A DNA stretch of 64,000 nt from Sphingobacterium sp. ML3W. Lineage in GTDB: Bacteria; Bacteroidota; Bacteroidia; Sphingobacteriales; Sphingobacteriaceae. Positions within the stretch are counted from its first letter, which is position 1; each line of letters starts with the position of its first letter. Location of the stretch: NCBI RefSeq assembly GCF_000747525.1, contig NZ_CP009278.1, positions 1,426,001 through 1,490,000 of the forward strand, read 5' to 3'. Below, piece after piece: positions 49,131 to 58,892 of this stretch. Under the pieces are notes generated by a model. It was not told the origin of the DNA. It made no database searches and worked only from the letters and a program-made list of their open reading frames with translations. The translations under genes and the position numbers were made by a program.

Positions 49131-49982
49131 ATGATAACTATTAAAAACCTAAATTTCAGCTACAGTAAGAAGCGACCATTATTTAAAAATATGAACCTTG
49201 AATTAAAGGAGGGACATATTTATGGTTTACTGGGGAAAAATGGTGCAGGCAAATCAACCTTACTGAAGAATATGGCCGGCTTGGTCTATCCTGTAAGTGG
49301 TACGATTGAAGTATTGCATTTCGATCCTTGCAATCGCGAACCTGCTTTGCTTCAGGAAATAAGTTTTATTCCTGAGGAATTTCATTTACCAGCGGTGAAA
49401 TCCGCATCTTTTGTCAAATCGAATGCGAGCTTTTATCCAAAGTTTGATCATCAGTATTTCAGCGAATTGATTCATGAGTTTGAGATTCCAATTGAACAGA
49501 AGCTGGCGGATATGAGCTACGGACAAAAGAAGAAGTATATCATCTCATTCGGTTTGGCTTCAAATACGAAGATCATGATTATGGATGAGCCCACTAATGG
49601 TCTCGATATCCCTTCCAAGGTTCAGTTCCGTAAGATTATGGCTTCCGCTATTTCAGACGAACGTTGTGTGGTTATATCGACACATCAGGTGCGTGATTTA
49701 GATAACCTGATCGATGCTGTCATTCTACTGGATGAGCACAGAGTGGTATTAAATGCCGATGTCAATACCATAACGGATCGCATATGCTTTAAAAAAATGC
49801 ATGCACTTGATGATCAAGTGCTCTATGCTGAACCAGCATTAGGTGGCTTTAATACGATACAGTTGAATACATTGGGCGAAGACTCTAAATTAGATTTAGA
49901 AATCTTGTTTAATGCAGTTTTGCAGAAGAAAGAATTGATTACAAACCTTTTAAATGTTACAGAAGATGTCGAACGTATTTAA
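49131..49982 (+). CDS. ABC transporter ATP-binding protein
   Basis: 283 residues. Walker A GLLGKNGAGKST near residue 33, signature MSYGQKKK (a variant of LSGGQ), Walker B IMIMDEPTNGLD, and the H-loop STHQ. The divergent C-terminal 70 residues are typical of the YtrB/BcrA-like ATPases that pair with a GntR repressor. It drives the permease encoded by the next, overlapping gene. The cargo is unknown; related systems respond to cell-wall antibiotics. Confidence 0.9.
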   Translation: MITIKNLNFSYSKKRPLFKNMNLELKEGHIYGLLGKNGAGKSTLLKNMAGLVYPVSGTIEVLHFDPCNREPALLQEISFIPEEFHLPAVKSASFVKSNASFYPKFDHQYFSELIHEFEIPIEQKLADMSYGQKKKYIISFGLASNTKIMIMDEPTNGLDIPSKVQFRKIMASAISDERCVVISTHQVRDLDNLIDAVILLDEHRVVLNADVNTITDRICFKKMHALDDQVLYAEPALGGFNTIQLNTLGEDSKLDLEILFNAVLQKKELITNLLNVTEDVERI

Positions 49983-50784
49983 TTTTAATCGCTTATGCGC
50001 ATTGATTCGCCGACAATGGATCTCTGTGGGACGTATCTACCTGATGTCTTTGGTTATTTTAGCTGGTATTTTTATCGCATTTTATGGATTTAATTGCTAT
50101 AAATATTTTGTAGAATTAAAAGTTGGTAACAATATAGGGGAAAATCTCTTTAGTTTTCGTACACCCTTATTTTGTATTCTAGGCTTGTTTTTCATTACGG
50201 TTATTTCGGGTAGTTATTTTTCTAATCTAGGACAAAAAACAAAGGCTATTTTTGAATTGATGATTCCTGCCTCCCGTTTGGAAAAATTCCTTACCTCTAT
50301 TTTTTATACTGTCATTGTTAGCTTGTCGGCTTATTTCTTGTTATTCTTCTTAGTTGATCTTGCTTTCGTTTCCCATCTAAGAAGTACGGGATCTTCTATT
50401 ACCACCATTATGGACGATTCTGGAGGTAAGTTGATGAACGACAATTGGATTTACTTCTTTCAATTGGAGAAATCGGAATTCTTGCCTTATTTTTATTTTC
50501 TACCGTTTTTATTAAATGCCCTATTTTTATTGGGTTCAATTGCTTATCAAAATTATCAATACATTAAAACAGCCATTACTATGATTGTATATATAGCCAT
50601 TTGGGGACTTACATTTGCTTATGTAATGAAATTAAGAACAGATAATACTATTGGCTTGGGTAATAGCACTGGTTATTTTCATGACAAGAACAATGTTTTG
50701 GAAATTCTCCTTGTGATTGGAATAGTGTTAACATTGATTTTTTGGGGATTAGCATTCTTGAGATTGAAGGAAAAGGAGGTTTAA
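49966..50784 (+). CDS. ABC transporter permease-like membrane protein
   Basis: 272 residues from ATG 49966 (MSNVFNFNRL); an ATG four codons upstream is also possible. About six membrane helices in the ABC-2-like pattern, with a large extracytoplasmic loop between helices 3 and 4. It overlaps the ATPase gene by 17 bp. Low overall conservation is usual for these permeases; the pairing rests on context. Confidence 0.78.
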   Translation: MSNVFNFNRLCALIRRQWISVGRIYLMSLVILAGIFIAFYGFNCYKYFVELKVGNNIGENLFSFRTPLFCILGLFFITVISGSYFSNLGQKTKAIFELMIPASRLEKFLTSIFYTVIVSLSAYFLLFFLVDLAFVSHLRSTGSSITTIMDDSGGKLMNDNWIYFFQLEKSEFLPYFYFLPFLLNALFLLGSIAYQNYQYIKTAITMIVYIAIWGLTFAYVMKLRTDNTIGLGNSTGYFHDKNNVLEILLVIGIVLTLIFWGLAFLRLKEKEV

Positions 50785-50785
50785 A

Positions 50786-51169
50786 ATGGATTTTAGCGCA
50801 AATAAAGCCATTTATCTACAGATTGCAGCATATGTATGTGATCATATATTATTGGGAAAATGGAAGGTAGATGATAAGATTCCCTCAGTACGTGAACTAG
50901 CAGTACAATTGGAAGTTAATCCAAATACGGTGATGCGAACTTATGACCTACTGCAACAGAAGGAAATTGTCGTCAATAAACGTGGGGTAGGTTTTTTTGT
51001 GACCGAAGCCTCTGTGAAAAACGTAAAGGAATATCGGAAAGCCGTCTTCCTTGAAGAGGATCTTTTTCCATTTTTTAGAAATATTTATTTATTAGAAATT
51101 AGTTTGGACGAACTAAAACAACGTTATCAAGCTTTTATCGAACAAAATTTTAAAAATAACGAATCATGA
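50786..51169 (+). CDS. YtrA-subfamily GntR transcriptional regulator
   Basis: 127 residues. N-terminal winged helix with VRELAVQLEVNPNTVMRTYD and the wing KEIVVNKRGVGFFV, then only about 50 residues of C-terminal helix instead of a full effector domain. This is the YtrA subfamily, which normally represses its own ABC operon and binds a palindrome there. It starts 1 bp after the permease stop and overlaps the next gene by 4 bp. Confidence 0.92.
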   Translation: MDFSANKAIYLQIAAYVCDHILLGKWKVDDKIPSVRELAVQLEVNPNTVMRTYDLLQQKEIVVNKRGVGFFVTEASVKNVKEYRKAVFLEEDLFPFFRNIYLLEISLDELKQRYQAFIEQNFKNNES

Positions 51170-51999
51170 AATTGAGTAGTAAAATACTGATAGGCTTGGG
51201 AATAACATTCTTTGTTATTCCAATAGTCATGACTTCATATATCGCAGGTGATAATAGGGTCGATTCAAAAGTGTATGAGGAGATTCTTCGCAAAGAGGGA
51301 AATGACCCCAAAAGTGAGGATACTTATCTGAAAACGTATCATACCAATAGCTTTCGCAATTTGAAAATTAATGGAAACCAAAAAGGAGCAATCGCTTTGT
51401 TTATTGTGAAAAGTGATCAATATGCGGTTAAAGTGGATAAAAATAGTGAGCGTGAAGTACTTGTCGTTGTTGATGGCAACGGTCAGTTGAACATTGAACT
51501 GACGGATAATGCGAAATCCTATTATAAACGGATATATATATTTACCCCAGATATTAAACAAATAGAACTATCTGAAGTTCGTGTCAATAATTTTTCAGGT
51601 CAGTGCGACCAATTGGAAATATTCGGGAATAAGATTGAAGATTTTACTTTTGATTCAAATGTGCAGATAAATGCTCTTTCCTTACGATTGAAAAATTCGC
51701 TTATCAGTGGCGATCGGCAACAATCATTTAATCTTGATCAGTTGACATTGGATCTAGATAGTAGCGATGTGAATATAGCCAAGCAAAATTATGAAGACGT
51801 ATTCATTCAAGCCAAAGACTCTAAGGTAAATTTTTCAGGGGAAAATCCAGATGCCAAATTGAAGTTTTTGAATTTGAAAACTGTCGGAAATACTTCGATA
51901 GGTTTGGGTAATCTTCAAGTGGAAAATATAGAAGGGCAACTGTCTCAAGAAACGAAAACAGATCTCCCTGTTTCACTATTACGTAAGATAATAAAATAA
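51166..51999 (+). CDS. GIN-domain-like anchored beta-helix protein
   Basis: 277 residues: an N-terminal membrane anchor (about 7-27) and an extracytoplasmic region of repeated beta-strand rungs (FRNLKINGNQKGAIALFIV, LTLDLDSSDVNIAKQNYEDV, LKFLNLKTVGNTSIGLGNL), like the putative auto-transporter adhesin head (GIN) domain. It overlaps the GntR gene by 4 bp (ATGA) and is the last gene of the operon, so it is probably functionally tied to the ABC transporter. The family call is moderate. Confidence 0.6.
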   Translation: MKLSSKILIGLGITFFVIPIVMTSYIAGDNRVDSKVYEEILRKEGNDPKSEDTYLKTYHTNSFRNLKINGNQKGAIALFIVKSDQYAVKVDKNSEREVLVVVDGNGQLNIELTDNAKSYYKRIYIFTPDIKQIELSEVRVNNFSGQCDQLEIFGNKIEDFTFDSNVQINALSLRLKNSLISGDRQQSFNLDQLTLDLDSSDVNIAKQNYEDVFIQAKDSKVNFSGENPDAKLKFLNLKTVGNTSIGLGNLQVENIEGQLSQETKTDLPVSLLRKIIK

Positions 52000-52062
52000 T
52001 GGACTACTCAGTCTATATGTAATATATTATGCTTGTAAACATAGGTTTACAGTATTCCTAAA

Positions 52063-52100
52063 AAAAATCGCTCTACAAATTTAATTGAAGAGCGATTTTT
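52063..52100. terminator. Bidirectional terminator
   Basis: 12-bp arms AAAAATCGCTCT/AGAGCGATTTTT, between the convergent GIN-like (+) and ecotin (-) genes. Confidence 0.87.
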
Positions 52101-52118
52101 AGTTTATATAGCGTCGCG

Positions 52119-52625
52119 TTATTTAGCCTTTTTTACTGTAACCTGCGCAGCTTGATAAGTTTCTGGTTCGGCTTTATAGATTTTAAATTTTACTTCATAG
52201 CCCTCTGGAGCATAAATTACAATAGGCATTCTGCCATTGTAGTCCGATACAATAGATTTAGCTTGTACAAATGTGTTCTTCTTTTCACCTTCACATAGCA
52301 TTTGGGTCATTCCAACATTTCCATTTGTTTTGAAAACATAATAATTATAGCCCCAACCTTCTAAATTTTTCTCTTCAAATTCCCCAGAAAGGAAATACGT
52401 ATTACAGGCATCTGTTTCCATATATTTACCTGCAAAGAATTCAATTTTCTTGTTGTTGTCAGCTGCTATTCCAGCATGAGGAACTTCAATGACATATTTT
52501 ACCATGCCTTTTTCTGGCGCTGGAAATACATTTACATCTTGTTTAAGTAAAGTTTGTGCCATGGCAGATATGGAGAATAATAAAGTAGCAACGATCATTC
52601 CTGTTTGTAACATCAACTTTTTCAT
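52119..52625 (-). CDS. eco: Ecotin, periplasmic serine protease inhibitor
   Basis: 168 residues from the ATG at 52625, with a signal peptide ending near AMA-QT. It aligns along its length with E. coli ecotin: FPAPEKGMVKYVIE, NLEGWGYNYYVFK and MPIVIYAPEGYEVKFKIYKAE. The two disulphide Cys are C74 and C111. The reactive loop reads GMTQMLC; direct alignment to the E. coli loop (STMMAC) puts Gln108 at P1 rather than Met84. Ecotin dimers inhibit trypsin-fold proteases, guarding against host or predator enzymes. A longer start at 52643 is in frame. Confidence 0.92.
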   Translation of the reverse strand: MKKLMLQTGMIVATLLFSISAMAQTLLKQDVNVFPAPEKGMVKYVIEVPHAGIAADNNKKIEFFAGKYMETDACNTYFLSGEFEEKNLEGWGYNYYVFKTNGNVGMTQMLCEGEKKNTFVQAKSIVSDYNGRMPIVIYAPEGYEVKFKIYKAEPETYQAAQVTVKKAK

Positions 52626-52833
52626 ATATTTTGTTTTTATCATGTATATATGATTAGAGCGATATTCAAGCGATAGGTTTAGTCAACAATCTATTTTTTT
52701 GTCCTAAAAAATTGGTTCTGATGTTAGAAATAGTGTTATTGGTTTGGTAAATAAGCTGTTGCATTTTGTTTTTTGTTGAATTATGAAGCTCTAGTTTCTA
52801 TTTTTTATAGCTTTAATCAATCATTTGTTTAGA

Positions 52834-53568
52834 TTATTTAGGTAAAAAGCTCGCTTTTACAGTAATGTTCGCTGTTTTTTTTCTAGAAGTGGTATTAAAA
52901 GCGCCGCCATAAGAATATTCCTCATTATCATTTTGACCAGTAATCTGGAAAACTCCTAAATCAGCTTTGACCAGTGGGCCCAAAGAGGAGCTTGATTCAT
53001 TAGCAATGTTTTCTGCTCTTTGGTGTGCATTTTTAGAAGCTTGTGAAATGAGCTCCAGCTTTAAATCTTCTAATTTGGAGTAATAGTAATTTGGTGTACT
53101 CGAGCTTAATTCTAATCCTTGAGATATCAATGTGGAGATTTCGCGAGATGCATCGTCCACTTTATTGAGGTCTCGAGATTCTACTCCTACACTTTGTGAC
53201 AGTGTATAACCTGAAAATGTATTGTAGCTACTTCCTTTTTCATCGGTATGGTATTCAAAATCTTTGTTGATATTCACGGCTTCAAATCTAATTTCTTCCG
53301 ATTTCAAACCTTGTGAAATTAAAAACTTACGAACCAGTTCACGATCTTCAGCTAACTGGTCGGAGGCGCCTTTTAAATCGAAATTCTTACGACTGTAGGT
53401 CGCATTCCACTTCACTAAATCAGATTCAAAATCTTTTTTAGCATTTCCATTAACAGTAATCGTTTGCGATGATTTAAATTTATACCGATATGCATTACTA
53501 AAAAGACTTGTAGAAATAATAATAACTAAACCAGCAATTAGGGCTATTATGATTGGATTATATTTCAT
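52834..53568 (-). CDS. SIMPL-domain (DUF541) protein
   Basis: 244 residues with an N-terminal membrane anchor or signal (about 6-26) and a SIMPL domain: QTITVNGNAKKDFESDLVKWNATY, GSSYNTFSGYTLSQSVGVES and LISQASKNAHQRAENIA, ending in the family's KKTANITVKASF. Members such as BP26 form periplasmic or membrane-linked ring assemblies; their role is not settled. Confidence 0.87.
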   Translation of the reverse strand: MKYNPIIIALIAGLVIIISTSLFSNAYRYKFKSSQTITVNGNAKKDFESDLVKWNATYSRKNFDLKGASDQLAEDRELVRKFLISQGLKSEEIRFEAVNINKDFEYHTDEKGSSYNTFSGYTLSQSVGVESRDLNKVDDASREISTLISQGLELSSSTPNYYYSKLEDLKLELISQASKNAHQRAENIANESSSSLGPLVKADLGVFQITGQNDNEEYSYGGAFNTTSRKKTANITVKASFLPK

Positions 53569-53709
53569 GATTATTTTATAAAAAGGTTATCTAAATGTAT
53601 AATACAGTCTACAATGTAGCAATCATGATACCAAAAAACAATCCTTTTTTGGATATAAATGGATAATTTGCATTTTTTTTGAATCAGATTGTTGATATAT
53701 TGATAAATA

Positions 53710-56505
53710 ATGAATAAAAGGATCATTTTTATAGGATTATTTGCATTGCAGGGAACGGTGTTGTTTGCTCAAAAACAACCGCTTAACCACACTGTTTATG
53801 ATGGTTGGCAAAGTTTAAATGCAAGTGAAATAAGTGCGAGTGGAAAATACATCTCTTATCAGATCTTGCCTCAAGAGGGTGATGGTGTATTTTATTTAAA
53901 GGATAATATAAATAAAGCGCTATTGTCACTGCCTAGAGGGTATAATGCAAGCATGACAAATGATGAAACACATGTTGTTTCTTTAATAAAACCAAAATTT
54001 GACGATACGCGTCAAGCCAAGATCAAGAAGAAGAAAGCAGATGATATGCCGAAGGATTCTCTTGCCATCTATACCATTGCTACAGGGCATCTTTTGAAGT
54101 TTGCGGATGTCAAGTCATATAAAATGGCAGAAGAAGGATCAGCTCATTTTAGTTTTTTGACGGATAGCAAAACTACCCCATCCGATACCACAGCTGGTAA
54201 AAGTAAGAAAATAAGCAAAATCAGTACATTACATCTTTTTGACTTCGTAACAGGGGATACGGTTAACTTCCAACATGTGGATCAATATGCCTTCAATAGA
54301 TTGGGTAGCAAATTGGTGTTTACTAAAAAAGCAGAAGCAAAAGATTCGACTTCGACTATTGCGGGTGTTTATTTGTATGATTTAACAAATAAAGCCCTTA
54401 AGAAGATTACGAATGGTCGGGGAACTTATAAGAACTTTACATTTGATGATCAGGGAAATCAGTTGGTTTATTTAGCAGATAAGAGTGCGGAAAAGTCTTT
54501 GTTAAAGGATTTTAATCTTTACTATTATACCTCCCAGCTTGATTCTGCACAGCTTGTGGTTCAAAAAAATACGGCAGGCATGCCTGCTAATTGGGCTGTA
54601 AGCGGTGACGGAGATTTGAAATTCAGTAAAAATGGTCAAAAGCTATTTTTAGGATTGGCACCAATACCACGTGTTAGGGATACTACCTTGGTGGATTTTG
54701 AACATGCAAAAGTAGATGTATGGCATTGGCAAGATGATTATTTGCAACCACAGCAATTGGTGAATTTGAAAAAGGATCTTGCTCAAAGCTATTTAAGTGT
54801 TTATTACCCACAACAAGTGAATCGCGTGATCCCTTTGGTTGATGAAAAATTCAATCCGGTGCGAACAACTATTGAAGCCGATCAAGAGTATGTATTGGCG
54901 ACGACCGACTTTGGTAGAAGAATAGCGACACAATGGGACTATCAAAGTAAACAAGATGTCTATGTGGTATCCACGGTAACAGGGGCTCGTCAAATGGTGG
55001 TTGAGAATTTAGCTGGACAAGCGGTGTTATCGCCAGATGGTCAATTTGTTCTTTATTTTAATCAAGAAAATGGCAATTGGTACTCGTATCGTATCGCTTC
55101 GAAAAAAGTAACCTTATTGAATGAAGGGTTACCAGTATCCTTTGTCGATGAAGATAACGATATGCCAGCTAAGCCGAGTGGCTATGGTATGGCAGCTTGG
55201 GGATCCGATAATAAGGGGGTATATGTATATGACAAGTACGATATTTGGTATTTTGCTTTAGACGGATCTGATAAATATATTGCTACGAACGGTTATGGTC
55301 GCGCATCAAGCATAGTGTTACGTTATAAAAATCTGCTTCATGTACACAACAGCTATAGAAAATCAAATACACTGGATAATCGTTTGCAGAATATTTTGAC
55401 GGCATTTAATGAGGCGACAAAAGAAAATGGGTTTTATGAATTAAGAGGAAAGCGAAAAGATCCTAAGGTAATTATAATGGCTCCTCATGTTTTTAAAAAT
55501 CTGCAAGCTTCGGGAGATCAGAAAAATGTAATCTATACAAAGGAAGATTATGGCAATAGTCCTGACTTATACCTCAATAATAATACGTTTAAAAAGGAAG
55601 AGCAGCTGACTGCATTGAATCCGCAACAGGCAGATTATAATTGGGGCACGGCCGAGTTGATGCAATGGACAACCCCAGGGGGACATCAAGCGGAAGGGAT
55701 CTTGTATAAACCTGAAGATTTTGATGCTAATAAGAAATATCCGGTTATTGCTTATTTCTATGAGAAATTGACGGAGGGCTTATATAGTTATCAAGCACCA
55801 GCACCTACGCCATCTCGGTTGAACATTCCATACTTTGTTAGTAATGGCTATATTGTTTTCGCTCCGGATATATCTTATGTAACTGGTGAGCCGGGTAAAT
55901 CTGCTGAGGAGTATATCAATTCGGGTATGAAAAAATTAACAGAGTACCCTTGGGTAGATGCAGCTAAGTTGGGAATCCAAGGTCAAAGTTGGGGTGGATA
56001 TCAAGTGGCGCACTTGATAACAGCAACAGATATGTATGCAGCAGCATGGGCAGGTGCGCCTGTTGTGAATATGACTTCAGCTTATGGAGGTATTCGCTGG
56101 CAGACAGGTATGTCACGACAGTTCCAATATGAAAATACGCAAAGTAGAATTGGAAAGACTTTGTGGGAGGGGCAAGAGGCTTATCTTGCAAACTCACCTT
56201 TATTCCATTTAGATAAAGTTACCACTCCAGTGGTCATTATGGCCAATGATAATGATGGTGCAGTGCCATGGTATCAAGGTATAGAAATGTTTACGGCATT
56301 GCGTCGTCTACAGAAACCTGTTTGGATGTTAAACTATAATGGCGATGCACACAATTTGTTATTAAGACAGAATAGAAAAGATATCCAAATACGGGAACAG
56401 CAATTTTTCGACCATTATCTAAAAGGAGCACCTGCTCCCAAATGGTTAAAATCTGGAGTTTTAGCAAAAGAAAAAGGAATAGATTGGGGTTTTTCCATAG
56501 ATTAG
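53710..56505 (+). CDS. S9-family prolyl oligopeptidase-like peptidase
   Basis: 931 residues, secreted (signal about 1-20). The N-terminal part is a beta-propeller-like region, and the C-terminal 270 residues are an alpha/beta-hydrolase domain. Catalytic triad by motif: S760 in GQSWGGYQ, D849 in NDNDGAVPW, H881 in GDAHNL. S9 enzymes cut peptides, often after Pro or Ala, in the periplasm. It stands alone with a good terminator. Confidence 0.92.
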   Translation: MNKRIIFIGLFALQGTVLFAQKQPLNHTVYDGWQSLNASEISASGKYISYQILPQEGDGVFYLKDNINKALLSLPRGYNASMTNDETHVVSLIKPKFDDTRQAKIKKKKADDMPKDSLAIYTIATGHLLKFADVKSYKMAEEGSAHFSFLTDSKTTPSDTTAGKSKKISKISTLHLFDFVTGDTVNFQHVDQYAFNRLGSKLVFTKKAEAKDSTSTIAGVYLYDLTNKALKKITNGRGTYKNFTFDDQGNQLVYLADKSAEKSLLKDFNLYYYTSQLDSAQLVVQKNTAGMPANWAVSGDGDLKFSKNGQKLFLGLAPIPRVRDTTLVDFEHAKVDVWHWQDDYLQPQQLVNLKKDLAQSYLSVYYPQQVNRVIPLVDEKFNPVRTTIEADQEYVLATTDFGRRIATQWDYQSKQDVYVVSTVTGARQMVVENLAGQAVLSPDGQFVLYFNQENGNWYSYRIASKKVTLLNEGLPVSFVDEDNDMPAKPSGYGMAAWGSDNKGVYVYDKYDIWYFALDGSDKYIATNGYGRASSIVLRYKNLLHVHNSYRKSNTLDNRLQNILTAFNEATKENGFYELRGKRKDPKVIIMAPHVFKNLQASGDQKNVIYTKEDYGNSPDLYLNNNTFKKEEQLTALNPQQADYNWGTAELMQWTTPGGHQAEGILYKPEDFDANKKYPVIAYFYEKLTEGLYSYQAPAPTPSRLNIPYFVSNGYIVFAPDISYVTGEPGKSAEEYINSGMKKLTEYPWVDAAKLGIQGQSWGGYQVAHLITATDMYAAAWAGAPVVNMTSAYGGIRWQTGMSRQFQYENTQSRIGKTLWEGQEAYLANSPLFHLDKVTTPVVIMANDNDGAVPWYQGIEMFTALRRLQKPVWMLNYNGDAHNLLLRQNRKDIQIREQQFFDHYLKGAPAPKWLKSGVLAKEKGIDWGFSID

Positions 56506-56509
56506 TTAT

Positions 56510-56546
56510 AAAAAAGAGCTTATTTGTTACAAATAAGCTCTTTTTT
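56510..56546 (+). terminator. Rho-independent terminator
   Basis: 17-bp perfect arms (56510-56526 with 56530-56546) around a TTA loop, right arm ending in six T, after the S9 peptidase gene. Confidence 0.92.
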
Positions 56547-56573
56547 ATGCTGTTGATTCTAATTATTTAAACT

Positions 56574-56629
56574 TTTTCAATAAAAAATGAAAAAAAATTT
56601 CAATTTTTATTGAAAACAATATACTTTTA
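56574..56629 (+). promoter_or_regulatory. Inverted repeat and candidate promoter upstream of glutamine synthetase
   Basis: 13-bp perfect arms TTTTCAATAAAAA (56574-56586) and TTTTTATTGAAAA (56604-56616) with a nested TGAAA/TTTCA. A -7-like TACTTTTA follows at 56622-56629. The right arm overlaps the spacer, so a bound factor could control the gene, perhaps by nitrogen state. Confidence 0.4.
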
Positions 56630-56691
56630 CAAAGTAATTTGATGGAAAGTCAAATAGCGGGGTGTTTAAAACTTAAAATTTCAATCATATA

Positions 56692-58878
56692 ATGTCTAAC
56701 TTAAGATTTCAATCTGTTGAAGCGGCGATATCTCGCCAAAATGCTTCTCTAAAAGTAGAAACTAAAAAAGCAACCGAAATTTACGGAAAAAACGTTTTTT
56801 CAATTGCGAAGATGAAAGATTACCTTCCTAAAAACTCATATAAAGAGTTGGCTCAGGCTATAGAAGAAGGTTCGGCTATCTCTCGTGATCTGGCAGAGCA
56901 TATTTCGCAGGCAATGAAAAGTTGGGCACTATCAAATGGTGCCTCGCATTATACACATTGGTTTCAACCTTTGACAGGTTCTACTGCTGAGAAACATGAT
57001 GCATTCTTTGAACCTGATGATAATGGTGATGCAATTGAAAAGTTTACAGCAGATGCATTGGTCCAACAAGAACCGGATGCGTCCAGTTTTCCTAACGGCG
57101 GTATACGTAATACATTCGAAGCTCGTGGTTACACTGCTTGGGATACTTCATCCCCTGCTTTCCTTTACGAAACAGGATCAGGCAAGACTTTATGTATTCC
57201 TACTGTTTTTGTATCGTATACAGGGGAAGCATTGGATTATAAAGCACCGTTGCTAAAAGCAATCAGTGCTATTGATAAGGCTTCAACAGAAGTAGCACAA
57301 TATTTTGATAAACAGATTACGAAAGTAAATGTCTCTTTAGGTATTGAACAAGAATATTTTTTAGTTGACATTTCTTTATATAATGCACGTCCCGATTTAC
57401 AATTGACAGGACGTACGTTATTTGGCCATATGTCTGCAAAAGGACAACAGTTGGACGATCATTATTTCGGAGCTATCCCAGAGCGTGTTTTAGCGTTTAT
57501 GGTTGATTTGGAAAATGAGGCTTTAAAATTAGGTATTCCATTAAAGACACGTCACAATGAGGTAGCACCTTCTCAATTTGAATGTGCACCTATGTACGAA
57601 GAAATGAACTTAGCGATTGATCATAACCAATTGTTGCAAAACCTAATGGACCAAGTTGCATTGCGTCACCACTTTAAGATATTATTACATGAAAAACCTT
57701 ATAGTGGAGTAAATGGTTCGGGTAAGCACAATAACTGGTCTTTGATTACCAACACAGGTGTAAATTTATTGTCTCCAGGGAAGACTCCAAAAAACAACCT
57801 GATGTTCTTGACTTTCTTTGTCAATACCATTAAAGCGGTTCATGAATATGCTGACCTTTTGCGTGCGTCTATTGCGAGTGCAAGTAATGACCATCGCTTA
57901 GGCGCTAATGAAGCTCCTCCGGCAATTATTTCGATATTCTTAGGGTCGCAACTGGATGATCTTTTAGAAGAAGTAGAGTCGGCTCGTGTTGCTAAAAAGG
58001 TGAAATCTGAAGCTAATTTATGGCATGGAATACCTAAAGTTCCCGAGTTGAGATTGGATAATACAGATCGTAACCGTACCTCTCCATTTGCATTCACAGG
58101 TAATAAATTTGAGTTCAGAGCAGTAGGCTCTTCTGCTAACTCTGCATTGCCAATGACCGTGTTAAATGTTATTGTTGCCAATCAATTGAATGAATTTAAG
58201 ATAGAGGTTGACAAACAAATCAAAAAAGGTATTAAGAAAGACTTAGCAATACTTAATGTAATCCGCAAGTATATCAAAGATTCTAAAGCAATCCGTTTTG
58301 AAGGAAATGGCTATAGTGAAGAGTGGGAGAAAGAAGCGGAAGCAAGAGGCTTATCCAATATCAAATCTACACCTAAAGCTTTAGATGTTTATGTGAAAGA
58401 AGAAGCATTAGCTTTATTTGAAAAATTAGGAATCTATACCAGACGCGAAAGTGAAGCTCGTCATGAAATATTGTTAGAGAACTTTTACAAAAAACTTCAG
58501 ATTGAAGCACGTGTTATTGAAGAAATCGTTAATAATCAAATTGCTCCAGCATGTTTGGTCTATCAAAATGAGTTGATCAAAAATGTACAAGGCTTGAAGG
58601 ATCTTGGTTTAGGAAAAGAAGCTTATAGCTCGCAGTTGAATTTCTTAGAACGTATATCACTACATGTAAATACCGTTCTTGAAAAGGCTGAGGAGATGCG
58701 TAAAGAACGTAAAAAAGCAAATCAGATTGAGGATATGCGTGAAAAATCTATTGCTTATGATGAGCTAGTCAAGCCATATTTTGATGATATTCGCTACCAT
58801 GTTAATAAATTAGAGAAAATTGTAGATGACCAAAAATGGCCATTGCCTAAATTGCGTGAATTATTATTCATGGGTTAG
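56692..58878 (+). CDS. glnN: Type III glutamine synthetase (GSIII)
   Basis: 728 residues, the size of GSIII (GSI is near 470). It makes glutamine from glutamate, ammonia and ATP. Active-site motifs: VSLGIEQEYFLVD, RHNEVAPSQFECAP, GVNGSGKHNNWSL, DHRLGANEAPPAI and NKFEFRAVGSSAN. The C-terminal 150 residues are the helical extension special to GSIII. GSIII is the main enzyme in many Bacteroidota. No PII or GlnB gene is adjacent. Confidence 0.96.
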   Translation: MSNLRFQSVEAAISRQNASLKVETKKATEIYGKNVFSIAKMKDYLPKNSYKELAQAIEEGSAISRDLAEHISQAMKSWALSNGASHYTHWFQPLTGSTAEKHDAFFEPDDNGDAIEKFTADALVQQEPDASSFPNGGIRNTFEARGYTAWDTSSPAFLYETGSGKTLCIPTVFVSYTGEALDYKAPLLKAISAIDKASTEVAQYFDKQITKVNVSLGIEQEYFLVDISLYNARPDLQLTGRTLFGHMSAKGQQLDDHYFGAIPERVLAFMVDLENEALKLGIPLKTRHNEVAPSQFECAPMYEEMNLAIDHNQLLQNLMDQVALRHHFKILLHEKPYSGVNGSGKHNNWSLITNTGVNLLSPGKTPKNNLMFLTFFVNTIKAVHEYADLLRASIASASNDHRLGANEAPPAIISIFLGSQLDDLLEEVESARVAKKVKSEANLWHGIPKVPELRLDNTDRNRTSPFAFTGNKFEFRAVGSSANSALPMTVLNVIVANQLNEFKIEVDKQIKKGIKKDLAILNVIRKYIKDSKAIRFEGNGYSEEWEKEAEARGLSNIKSTPKALDVYVKEEALALFEKLGIYTRRESEARHEILLENFYKKLQIEARVIEEIVNNQIAPACLVYQNELIKNVQGLKDLGLGKEAYSSQLNFLERISLHVNTVLEKAEEMRKERKKANQIEDMREKSIAYDELVKPYFDDIRYHVNKLEKIVDDQKWPLPKLRELLFMG

Positions 58879-58892
58879 ACGACACATGAGCA

